In this document: positions 9,024 through 17,300 of the stretch, piece by piece | Position numbering within the stretch: the stretch's first letter is position 1 | Layout: each line of letters begins with the position of its first letter | From: Aeromicrobium ginsengisoli | Lineage (GTDB): Bacteria > Actinomycetota > Actinomycetes > Propionibacteriales > Nocardioidaceae | Assembly (NCBI RefSeq): GCF_004134905.2 | Contig: NZ_SDPQ02000001.1 | Location: forward strand, 1,054,001-1,118,000 | Direction of reading: 5' to 3' | DNA: 64,000 nucleotides | The notes under the pieces: generated by a model | The model's input: the letters and a program-made list of their open reading frames with translations, nothing else | Told to the model about the DNA's origin: nothing | The model's database searches: none | Translations under genes and position numbers: made by a program

Positions 9024-9572
9024 TCAGTTGGCGGAGGGGTCGTCGGGGAATGTCGTCCAGAACCTCACGTCGTTGTCCTGGCGTCGCAGCACTTCGCGCC
9101 AGAGCGTCTCCGGCTGCGGTGACATGAGGTCGGCGTCGAGGGCCTCGACGACCAACCACGCGCCCTCCTCGAGCTCGGCCTCGAGCTGGTCGGCACCCCA
9201 GCCTGCATAACCCGCGAACACCCGGATGCCGGCGAACTCACCGTTGCCGGGCAGCGGTCCTTCGAGGTCGACGAGACCCACCCGCCCGGCCATCTGGCGC
9301 CAGCCGATCGGGGGTGCGACGTCGGCGATGACGCCGAGCGCGAGCGCCGAGTCCATCGCCACCGGCCCGCCGTCGAACAGGCACACCGGCGCGTTGACGA
9401 GGCCGGCCCAGTCGGGCAGCACGTCGTCGACCTCGGAGTCGAGCGGACGGTTGAGGATCACGCCGAGGGCTCCGTCGGCGTCGTGATCGAGGACGAACAC
9501 GACGCTGCGCATGAACGGGCCGGACTCGATGGCCGGCGTGGCCACCAGGAGCCTCCCTCGCAACGTGTCCAT
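9024..9572 (-). CDS. yqgE: YqgE/AlgH family protein
   Basis: 182 residues, the normal length for YqgE/AlgH. The start MDTLRGRLLVATP, then VVFVLDHDADGALGVILNRP and the C-terminal GYAGWGADQLEAE are diagnostic. The family is conserved but its biochemical role is unclear. The ATG at 9572 matches the conserved N-terminus; a nearby ATG is out of frame. It is the first gene of the run yqgE, DUF3039, helicase and is divergent from the MerR regulator 63 bases away. Confidence 0.93.
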   Translation of the reverse strand: MDTLRGRLLVATPAIESGPFMRSVVFVLDHDADGALGVILNRPLDSEVDDVLPDWAGLVNAPVCLFDGGPVAMDSALALGVIADVAPPIGWRQMAGRVGLVDLEGPLPGNGEFAGIRVFAGYAGWGADQLEAELEEGAWLVVEALDADLMSPQPETLWREVLRRQDNDVRFWTTFPDDPSAN

Positions 9573-9635
9573 GTCTCCATGATGCCCCCTGCCACCACGC
9601 TCCGCGCGCAATCTGGCGCCCCCTATGATTCCTGC

Positions 9636-10385
9636 ATGCCAGAGGATGCGACGGACGGCGAGGAGTACACCGTCGACGAGCTCGCCGCGCGGGCCCAGAT
9701 GACGGTTCGCAACGTCCGTGCGTACGCCGGCCGCGGCCTGATCGACGCGCCGCGACTCGAAGGACGTACGGGCTACTACAACCGCGAGCACCTGCAGCGG
9801 CTGCAGCTCATCCGCCAGCTGATCGAACGCGGCTTCACGCTCGCGGCGATCGAGAAGGCGATCCTCAACGCACCCCACGCCGCCGGGCACACCCTCGACC
9901 TCATCGCGATCCTCGACCAGCCCGACACCGCCGAGCCCGAGACGATGTCGCGCGACGACCTGGCGGCGCTCGCCGGAGTGCACCGCGACGACACCCTGAT
10001 CGAATCGCTCGTCGGCCTCGGGCTCGTGGAGAAGATCGGCACCGACCAGGTCCGATTGATCGAACCGGCCGTCGTACGTTCGGGAGCCGCGGCGGTCAAG
10101 CTCGGGCTCGCCCCGGAGACCGTCATCGCGCTGTTCCCACTGCTGCAGTCGCACCTGCGGACGATCGCCGATGCGTTCGTACGAGAGGTCGTCAAGGAGC
10201 TGGTCCAGCCGTTCATCGACGCGGGCCTGCCCGAGGACGAGTGGCCCAAGGTCCTCAGCATCGTCGAGAGCCTGCTGCCGATCGCGAGCCAGGTGACGCT
10301 CGGGATCTTCCGCACGGAGTTCCGTGACGCGATCGAGGTCGAGGTCGGCGAGCAGATCACCGGGCTGGCGTCGAAGCGCTCCTGA
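9636..10385 (+). CDS. MerR family transcriptional regulator
   Basis: 249-residue regulator. An N-terminal MerR winged helix (residues 9-75) reads YTVDELAARAQMTVRNVRAY and GYYNREHLQRLQLIRQL. The rest is a long helical effector domain of no recognised type, without the Cys pairs of metal-sensing members, so a small organic ligand or no ligand is likely. It ends at a strong hairpin shared with the convergent gene. Confidence 0.85.
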   Translation: MPEDATDGEEYTVDELAARAQMTVRNVRAYAGRGLIDAPRLEGRTGYYNREHLQRLQLIRQLIERGFTLAAIEKAILNAPHAAGHTLDLIAILDQPDTAEPETMSRDDLAALAGVHRDDTLIESLVGLGLVEKIGTDQVRLIEPAVVRSGAAAVKLGLAPETVIALFPLLQSHLRTIADAFVREVVKELVQPFIDAGLPEDEWPKVLSIVESLLPIASQVTLGIFRTEFRDAIEVEVGEQITGLASKRS

Positions 10386-10394
10386 AAAGACACG

Positions 10395-10436
10395 ACCCCG
10401 CCCGGCGCCCTGAGGGAGGGCAGCGCCGAACGGGGT
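10395..10436. terminator. Bidirectional terminator-type hairpin
   Basis: ACCCCGCCCGGCGC and GCGCCGAACGGGGT form a 14-bp GC-rich stem with two mismatches and a 14-base loop. It lies 10 bases after the MerR stop and 21 bases from the end of the convergent gene, the position expected for a shared terminator. There is no T-tract. Confidence 0.6.
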
Positions 10437-10456
10437 TGGTCCTGGATCGGAGAGGT

Positions 10457-10969
10457 CTACGCGGCGATGACGCTGCGCAGCTTGGCGACGAGTCCCATGC
10501 GGGGCTCCTCGTCCATGGTTTCGATCTCGTCGACCACGGACTCACGGGCGGAGTCCATGATGCGGCGACCGTGACCCGTGAGGTCCGGGTGATCCATCGG
10601 CACGCCGGCCGAGGCGGCCAGGAACGACTGCTCCTTGGCGAATGCCTTGGCGAGCGCAGGTTCGTGGAGATGGGCGTCGAGCAGGACGCGGGCGCCGGGC
10701 ATCTCTGCCGCAGCGTTGACCCATGCGGTGACGGCCATCAGCTCGGGGGTCTCGACGCTCTCGCTGACGAGGCGGTCCAGCTGTCCACTGAGGCGCTGGA
10801 ACCAGGCCATCTGGAGATCGAAGAGGAGCTCGGTCTCGTTCGCGAAGGCGTTGCGGCCCTCGTCGACCGTGTCGAGCAGTTCGGTGAGTGTCAGGTCGCG
10901 GCGCCGATCGGCGATCGCGAGCAGGTCACGAAGTGTTTCCTTGCGACGGTTGTAAGCATCCCAGGTCAT
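10457..10969 (-). CDS. Unknown protein divergent from a TetR gene
   Basis: 170 residues, predicted soluble and almost wholly helical, starting MTWDAYNRRKETLRDLL. I do not recognise a family; there is no signal peptide, membrane segment or cysteine. It is transcribed away from a TetR regulator, and the 142 bases between them contain an extended palindrome, so it is the best candidate for that repressor's direct target. Confidence 0.7.
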   Translation of the reverse strand: MTWDAYNRRKETLRDLLAIADRRRDLTLTELLDTVDEGRNAFANETELLFDLQMAWFQRLSGQLDRLVSESVETPELMAVTAWVNAAAEMPGARVLLDAHLHEPALAKAFAKEQSFLAASAGVPMDHPDLTGHGRRIMDSARESVVDEIETMDEEPRMGLVAKLRSVIAA

Positions 10970-11006
10970 GGTGTGCTCCTTTCTGTTCCCGTCGAATCGA
11001 GAGTTC

Positions 11007-11034
11007 CATACTCTCGGTACGTACCCTCAGTATG
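11007..11034. promoter_or_regulatory. Probable TetR operator
   Basis: A 28-bp imperfect palindrome runs from CATACT to AGTATG with a perfect 10-bp centre GGTACGTACC (11016-11025). It lies midway between the unknown gene (start 10969) and the TetR gene (start 11112), the classic place for an autoregulatory operator controlling both. A second, overlapping dyad, CGAGAGT-N5-ACTCTCG, spans 10998-11016. Confidence 0.65.
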
Positions 11035-11111
11035 TTCGAGACTCGCACCAAAGACAAACCCCCGGTATGTGATTCGCCCCACGAGGGCTGCCGGGCCCTA
11101 GACTGGTCGGT

Positions 11112-11762
11112 ATGCCCAACCACGCACGCGTGACGAAGAGCGTCCTGCGTACCGCGCGCAAGACCACGCGGCGCCAGGACTATTCGTCCAGCACCAAGCG
11201 GGCCCTCTTGGAGAGCGCCACCACGCTGTTCACCGATCACGGCTACGCCGGGACCTCGCTCGACGAGGTCGTGGCCGCCGCGCGGGTCACCAAGGGCGCG
11301 CTCTATCACCACTTCCCCAGCAAGCTCGCCCTGTTCGAGAGCGTGTTCTTCCGGGTGCAGGAAGCCACCGCCAACGACGTCGAGAAGGCGATCAACGCCT
11401 CCAAGGACCCGTGGGAGCGGGCTCAGATCGGCCTCGAGAAGTTCCTCGAGGTCTGCCGCGAGCCGCAGTTCCGCCGCATCTGCATGCAGGAGGGTCCCGT
11501 CGCTCTGGGCCACGAACGTTGGGCCGAGGCCGAGCGTGCCTCGTCGTTCGGCATCGTGCAGCGCACGGTCGACGACCTGTTGGCCGACCTGGGTGGCGGC
11601 GGCGAGCTCAACGAAGCGTTCGGCGCGGTGTTCTACGGAGCCATCAGGTCGGCGTCGGAGTTCGTCGCCGACGCCGAGGACCCCGAGGCAGCGAGCGAGC
11701 ACGTGCAGGCGGCCATCGGCACGATCCTCGCCGGCCTGCGTCTGCTGCCCTCGATCGACTGA
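11112..11762 (+). CDS. TetR/AcrR family regulator
   Basis: 216-residue TetR repressor. The helix-turn-helix lies at about residues 30-75, with TLFTDHGYAGTSLDEVVAAA and GALYHHFPSKLALFESVF as the usual signature. A basic N-terminal arm of about 20 residues precedes it. The C-terminal ligand domain gives no clue to the inducer. It is divergent from the unknown gene at 10457-10969 and probably controls both genes through the palindrome between them. Confidence 0.9.
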   Translation: MPNHARVTKSVLRTARKTTRRQDYSSSTKRALLESATTLFTDHGYAGTSLDEVVAAARVTKGALYHHFPSKLALFESVFFRVQEATANDVEKAINASKDPWERAQIGLEKFLEVCREPQFRRICMQEGPVALGHERWAEAERASSFGIVQRTVDDLLADLGGGGELNEAFGAVFYGAIRSASEFVADAEDPEAASEHVQAAIGTILAGLRLLPSID

Positions 11763-11780
11763 CCGCGAGCCGCCCCGCCG

Positions 11781-11801
11781 CTCCTTGAGCCTGTCGAAAG
11801 G
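11781..11801. repeat. Short dispersed-repeat-like element
   Basis: CTCCTTGAGCCTGTCGAAAGG lies in the 39 bases between two convergent stop codons. Sequences of the type CTTTCGACAGGCTCAAGG occur as dispersed intergenic repeats in many high-GC genomes, and the present copy ends directly at the stop codon of the DUF3048 gene. The arms CCTT/AAGG make it a weak dyad. Identification is from memory of this repeat type; only one copy is visible here. Confidence 0.4.
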
Positions 11802-12839
11802 TCAGCCGAGGGTGACCTTGCCGTCGCCCTTGGGCACGAGCTCGAAGAACACCTTGCCGGGATCGATCGTGTACGCCTGACCGGCCTTGGTCTGGAACGT
11901 GATCGCCTCGTCAAGGCTCGGCTTGTGCCACTCGACCTCGGTCACGGTGCTGCCGTGGAACACCAGCGCCCGACCCGAGCCCTCGAATTTGGTCTCCGGC
12001 ACCGGGTTGCCAGCCGGATCCGTGTAGCCGGCGTCGCCGACCCGGCAGAACATCACGATCATCGTGTTGGCCTTGAAGTCCTGCCCCGCCGCGGCATGCC
12101 CGTTGGTGCGCTGCCACGTGCCGCCCGCGAGCTTCCAGCGGGTCGACGTCGAGTTGGAGAAGCGTACGGTCGCGGCGCGGGTCGTCTTGTGCCGCGGCGG
12201 AGCCGGTGTCGTGCCGGTGGCGGCGGGCGTCTTCACCGTGGACTTCCGGGGCGTCCAGGGCAGGTAGGGGCCGAGGATCCGCGTGGCCTTGGCCTTCTTG
12301 GCCACGGTCTTGAGGTTGATCAGGCGGTTGTAGGGACGCACCTTCAACGGGTCGCTGCTGAAGCCCGGCGCGCCGCCGTCCTCGGAGAAGACCTTGACCC
12401 CGGCCCGCTCGACGCGCCGGTAGGTGCCGGCGGCGCCACCCGATGCCACGACCTGGCCGCCGACCGGGGAGGCGATGCCGATGTCGGTGTCGCGCAGCGA
12501 GCGTACGTGCCCGATCTTGGACGGGAGATTGGAGTAGTAGAACGCCGCGAGCCGGGTGAGACCGCCCTCGACCAGCTCCTCCATGACGAGATCGGCCTTG
12601 TTGAGGCCGTACTGCGGAGCACCACCCTCGGTGTTCTCGATCTTGACGACGAAGACCGGGTTGGACGGACGGCCGTGGGGCATCGGGCGACCCGTCAGCG
12701 GCGAGATCTCGACGAGCTTCTCGGCGGTGCCCTTGGAGGCGTCAGGCGTCGTCGGCTCCTTCTTGCCGTCCGACGACGACGAGCAGGCGGTCAGGGTGAG
12801 GGCCGCCGCAGTGACCGCGACGAGCAGGCGCAACTTCAT
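11802..12839 (-). CDS. DUF3048 lipoprotein (YerB-like)
   Basis: 345-residue exported lipoprotein. The signal sequence ends in the lipobox LTAC, with Cys near residue 19, followed by a Ser/Lys-rich linker. The body matches DUF3048: SPLTGRP, PVFVVKIENT, GLNKADLVMEELVEGG, RFAAFY-like and VRSLRDTDIG. Function unknown; the Bacillus homologue is YerB. The ATG at 12839 gives a clean signal peptide and is preferred over in-frame upstream codons. It is followed on the same strand by nothing until the MerR/TetR area. Confidence 0.88.
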   Translation of the reverse strand: MKLRLLVAVTAAALTLTACSSSSDGKKEPTTPDASKGTAEKLVEISPLTGRPMPHGRPSNPVFVVKIENTEGGAPQYGLNKADLVMEELVEGGLTRLAAFYYSNLPSKIGHVRSLRDTDIGIASPVGGQVVASGGAAGTYRRVERAGVKVFSEDGGAPGFSSDPLKVRPYNRLINLKTVAKKAKATRILGPYLPWTPRKSTVKTPAATGTTPAPPRHKTTRAATVRFSNSTSTRWKLAGGTWQRTNGHAAAGQDFKANTMIVMFCRVGDAGYTDPAGNPVPETKFEGSGRALVFHGSTVTEVEWHKPSLDEAITFQTKAGQAYTIDPGKVFFELVPKGDGKVTLG

Positions 12840-12895
12840 GCCGCCAGCATGCCTCATGGGCGGGGGCACCCGGCGTACCGCCACGGCCCTGTCGG

Positions 12896-13261
12896 TCAGG
12901 TGTCGTCGGCCTCAGGCGGCGGCGAGGCCTTCTTGGCGGCGGGCCTCTTGGCGGGGGCCTTCTTGGCTGCCGTCTTCTTCGCCGGAGCCTTCTTGGCAGG
13001 AGTCTTCTTGGCAGCGGCCTTCTTCGCCGGGCTCTTCCTGGCGGCGGACTTCTTGGCGGGTGCCTTCTTCGTGGCCGGAGTCTGCTTCTGCGGCGTCGCG
13101 GGCACGACCGGCTCGGGTTGCTCCGCTCGCGGTACGTCCGGCGTACGCGTCGCCTGACCCTGTCGGAGCAGCAGCTCACGCGCGATCCAGCCGAGGGCGA
13201 AGCCGAGCGCCGCGGCGAGCAGCAACCACCCGACGATCTCGCCGATCGTGTATGCCGACAC
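12896..13261 (-). CDS. Lysine/alanine-rich single-pass membrane protein
   Basis: 121 residues: one membrane helix (about residues 10-28, VGWLLLAAALGFALGWIA), a short linker with QPEPVVPATPQ, then about 55 residues of KKAPAKK/AAKKTP repeats like those of histone-H1-like tails, and an acidic end PEADDT. The tail would be cytoplasmic or wall-facing depending on topology and could bind nucleic acid or acidic polymers. It starts 3 bases after the OmpA-family gene and is surely in the same operon. The repeats make the DNA look repetitive, but this is coding. Confidence 0.75.
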   Translation of the reverse strand: MSAYTIGEIVGWLLLAAALGFALGWIARELLLRQGQATRTPDVPRAEQPEPVVPATPQKQTPATKKAPAKKSAARKSPAKKAAAKKTPAKKAPAKKTAAKKAPAKRPAAKKASPPPEADDT

Positions 13262-13264
13262 GTC

Positions 13265-14275
13265 TCAGGCGCTCGTCACGACGAAGTCGACGCGGCGGAA
13301 CTGCTGGGCAGACGCGCTGACCGTACGACTGTCGGACGCGAACGTCCGCGTGCTGAGCCGCTGCGGATCCACGCCGGCTCGAACGAGGTAGGCCTTGACC
13401 GCGGCGACGCGTGCCAGCCCGACGACCTCTCCGGCGGCAGGGTCGTGTGGCCCCGCATGGGCGCCCGCCTGGACCTCGACGCCGGGATTGCGGTTGAGGA
13501 CCTCGGCGACCGAGTCGAGCACCCGCCTGCCGGAGACACCCAGGTTGGAGCTGCCCGACGCGAAGTAGAGCGTTGCCGAGTTGAGGACGGCCGCATCCGC
13601 CTCGGACAGGGTGCCCGGGCGTACGACCACGTGGTCCACGACGTCGAGCCCGGGTGCGGCATGAGCGACGAGACGGAGTACGTCATCGGCCCCGGCGCGA
13701 CTCTCGATCGACCCGGACAGCTCCAGGGTGCCGGTCCCGTCGATCGCCAGTCCGAGATCCTTGACCCCCACGATGTCGCCGAAGACGTCAGGCAGCTGCG
13801 CGATCCAGGCCGCGCCACCCACGACCGGGTTGATCATGAGGTCGCCGGTCACCGGGACCGCGAAGTCCTCGGCGACCCGCGCCTTGATGCCCGCGGCCGC
13901 ATCGGCGTCCGGCACCGTGCCCTCGATCGTGATGCCGTTGCCGGTGCGCCGGAGGTTGAGCGTCGGGGTCGTGGCGGGCGGCTCCGGCGTGGGGTTGCCG
14001 GTCTGGACGACATCGGCCCAACGAACCCCGTCGATGCCCTCGACGATGCGCCGAGCCTTGCCGAGCTGGTCGGCGTCGCTGCCGCTGAGCTCGGCCTCCC
14101 GGCCGTGGAACGTGACCGTGACGCCGTCGAGGTGCGCCGACGCGAGCGCGCGCTCGGCCTCGGTCTGCAGGTCGCCGGCCGCGGCCCGCGAGCCGAGCAG
14201 CGCGCCGAGCGTGACCGCTGTCAGGAGCGCGACCCCCACGAGTGCGGCGATGCTCTTGAGCCGCTTCTCCGACAC
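13265..14275 (-). CDS. OmpA-family envelope protein with BON-like domains
   Basis: 336 residues: an N-terminal membrane anchor (about residues 10-28), then repeated BON-like segments (residues about 35-210, for example LNLRRTGNGITIEGTVPD), and a C-terminal OmpA-like peptidoglycan-binding domain (LYFASGSSNLGVSGRRVLDSVAEVL, later LSTRTFASDSRTVSASAQQFRRVDF). This layout resembles mycobacterial ArfA (Rv0899), whose operon also carries small membrane proteins. The GTG at 14275 has GGGGAG 6-11 bases upstream. It is divergent from lhr and coupled to the lysine-rich membrane protein. Confidence 0.8.
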   Translation of the reverse strand: MSEKRLKSIAALVGVALLTAVTLGALLGSRAAAGDLQTEAERALASAHLDGVTVTFHGREAELSGSDADQLGKARRIVEGIDGVRWADVVQTGNPTPEPPATTPTLNLRRTGNGITIEGTVPDADAAAGIKARVAEDFAVPVTGDLMINPVVGGAAWIAQLPDVFGDIVGVKDLGLAIDGTGTLELSGSIESRAGADDVLRLVAHAAPGLDVVDHVVVRPGTLSEADAAVLNSATLYFASGSSNLGVSGRRVLDSVAEVLNRNPGVEVQAGAHAGPHDPAAGEVVGLARVAAVKAYLVRAGVDPQRLSTRTFASDSRTVSASAQQFRRVDFVVTSA

Positions 14276-14384
14276 TCCCGCTCCCCTTGCCTGGACGTAC
14301 GGACCGGTGCCCAGACTATCGGCCCCGCACCACTGGTCAGGGCACTCCCGGGCGCATGTCGGTGGTGGCTGCGACGATGGGACG

Positions 14385-17300
14385 ATGACCGGCACGCTCG
14401 ATCGTTTCGCCCCTGCCACCCGGCAGTGGTTCGACGAGTCCTTCGATGCGCCGACGCCTGCCCAGCTCGGCGCCTGGGACGCGGTCGCCGGCCACGAGCA
14501 CGTCCTGGTGGTCGCCCCGACCGGGTCCGGCAAGACCCTCGCGGCGTTCCTGTCCTCGATCGACCGGCTCATGCACGCCGGCGAGTCCTCAGGCACCCGC
14601 GTCCTCTACATCTCGCCGCTCAAGGCGCTCGCGGTCGACGTCGAGCGCAACCTCCGCTCCCCCCTCGTCGGCATCACGCAGGCGGCGGCCCGGCGCGGCG
14701 ACGAGTTCCGCGAGGTCACGGTCGGCGTACGCTCCGGCGACACCCCTCAGCGCGATCGCCGGGCGCTCGTGACGCACCCGCCCGACGTCTTGATCACGAC
14801 ACCCGAGTCGCTGTTCCTGATGCTGACCTCCGCTGCCCGCGAGACGCTCCGCACGGTCGAGACCGTCATCGTCGACGAGATCCACGCCGTGGCAGGCACC
14901 AAGCGAGGCGCGCACCTGGCCCTGTCGCTCGAACGACTCGACGCGCTGCTCGAGCAGCCGGCGCGCCGCATCGGCCTCAGCGCGACCGTACGCCCGCACG
15001 ACGAGGTCGCGCGGTTCCTCGGCGGAGCCGCCCGGGTCACGGTCGTCGCCCCGGAGTCCCCGGCGCGCCTGGCCCTCGAGGTCCAGGTGCCGGTCGACGA
15101 CATGACAAGCATCCCGGCCCCGCCGCGAGACGAGGGCAGCGCGGCCCGGGCCCTCGACGACGAGCAGCCGCGCGGCAGCATCTGGCCGCACGTCGAGGAA
15201 GCCATCATGCAACGCGTCCTCGAGCACCGCTCGACGATCATCTTCGTCAACTCCCGCGGCGTCGCCGAACGCCTGACCGCCCGGCTCAACGAGGCATACT
15301 CCTCACACACCGATGCCGAGCCCGTCAGCGCCGGCACGGGGCGACCTCCGGCCCAGCTCATGGGCGGCAGCGCGCAGACCTCCGGCGCCGAGGCGGTCCT
15401 GGCCCGGGCGCACCACGGATCGGTCAGCAAGGAGCAGCGCGCACTGATCGAGGACGAGCTCAAGTCCGGCCGACTGCGCTGCGTCGTGGCGACGTCGAGC
15501 CTCGAGCTCGGCATCGACATGGGCGCGGTCGACCTCGTCATCCAGGTGTCGTCACCGCCATCGGTCGCCAGCGGGCTGCAACGAGTCGGACGCGCTGGGC
15601 ACCAGGTCGGCGAGGTGTCCCAAGGCGTGACGTTCCCTACCTCCAGACAAGACCTGCTGGGCGCCGCCGTCACCACCTCGCGCATGCAGCAGGGCCTGAT
15701 CGAGCGGCTCGACATACCCGCCAACCCGCTCGACATCCTCGCCCAGCAGACCGTCGCCGTGACGGCGCTCGAGCCGATCGACGTCGAGGAGTGGTTCGAC
15801 ACCGTACGCCGCAGTGCGCCGTTCGCGACGCTCCCGCGATCGGCCTATGACGCGACGCTCGACCTGCTGGCCGGCCGCTACCCCTCCGACGAGTTCGCCG
15901 AGCTGCGGCCGCGGCTCGTGTGGGACCGCGATGCCGGCACGCTGACCGGCCGGCCCGGCGCCCAGCGCCTCGCCGTGACCAGCGGTGGCACGATCCCCGA
16001 TCGTGGCATGTTCTCGGTCAACCTCGCTGCCGGCACCGACGACTCCGGCGCCAGCCGCAAGGTCGGCGAGCTCGACGAGGAGATGGTCTACGAGTCGCGC
16101 ATCAACGACGTGTTCGCGCTCGGCGCCACGAGCTGGCGCATCCAGGAGATCACCCACGACCGGGTCATCGTCACGCCGGCGTTCGGCCAGCCCGCGCGGC
16201 TGCCGTTCTGGAAGGGCGACGCCGTCGGCCGGCCCTACGAGCTCGGCGAGGCGATCGGCGGCTTCGTGCGCGAGGCGTCGAGCCTCTCCCCGGCCAAGCT
16301 GGCGGACCGCACGTCGGCCCTGGGCCTCGGACGTCAGGCATCCGACAACCTCGCGGCCTACCTCCGCGACCAGAAGGAAGCCACGGGTCAGGTCCCGTCC
16401 GACCGCACCCTCGTGGTCGAGCGGTTCCGCGACGAGCTGGGCGACTGGCGCGTCGTCCTGCACTCCCCGTTCGGGCGGCGCGTCCACGCACCGTGGGCAC
16501 TGGCGATCGGCGCCCGCATCGTCGAGCGCTACGGGATGGACGGATCTGTGGTGGCGAGTGACGACGGCATCGTCGCGCGCATCCCCGACACCGAGGTCGA
16601 GCCACCGGGAGCCGATCTGTTCGTGTTCGACACCGACGACCTCGACAAGATCGTCACCGAGGAGGTCGGCGGGTCGGCGCTGTTCGCCTCGCGGTTCCGC
16701 GAGTGCGCCGCGCGCGCCCTGCTCCTGCCCCGCCGCAATCCCGGGTCGCGGGCGCCACTGTGGCAGCAGCGCCAGCGGTCGGCCCAGCTGCTCGACGTGG
16801 CCCGCAACCACCCGACGTTCCCGATCCTGCTCGAGACCGCCCGCGAGTGCCTCCAGGACGTCTACGACCTCCCGGCGCTGATGGCGCTGACCAAGCGTCT
16901 CGCGTCACGCGAGGTCCAGATCGCCGAGGTCACGACCGAGCGGGCGTCGCCGTTCGCCCAGAACCTGCTGTTCGGCTACGTCGCGGCCTTCCTCTACGAA
17001 GGCGACACCCCCTTGGCCGAGCGCCGGGCGTCGGCGCTGACGCTCGACCCGACGCTCCTCGCCGAGCTGCTGGGCCGCGCCGAGCTGCGTGAGCTGCTCG
17101 ATCCCGCCGTGATCGAGCAGACCGAGCTCGAGCTGCAACGCCTGACCGAGGACCGGCGGGCCAAGGATGTCGAAGGCGTCGCCGACCTGCTCCGCATGCT
17201 CGGCCCGCTCACCACCGCAGAGGTGACCACACGGCTCCAGCCCGACGTGGCGACCCATGCCGCCACCTGGCTCGGCGCGCTGCACGAGGCGCGGCGGGTC

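Noticed and set aside
9573..10154. Extension of the yqgE frame across the MerR gene
   Set aside because: It is antisense to a clear MerR protein; YqgE proteins are about 180-190 residues.
12930..13080. Tandem-looking repeats resembling a CRISPR or minisatellite
   Set aside because: The period is a few codons and the bases encode the KKAPAKK tail of a real protein; there are no unique spacers.
13728..14384. Upstream extension of the lhr frame
   Set aside because: The frame is open for 219 codons before the ATG but the extension is antisense to the OmpA gene; the ATG at 14385 gives the normal Lhr length and N-terminus.
13118..15850. Long open frame of 910 codons overlapping the OmpA gene and the start of lhr
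   Set aside because: Arg-rich shadow of genes on both strands with no recognisable domain; the real genes have clear motifs in other frames.
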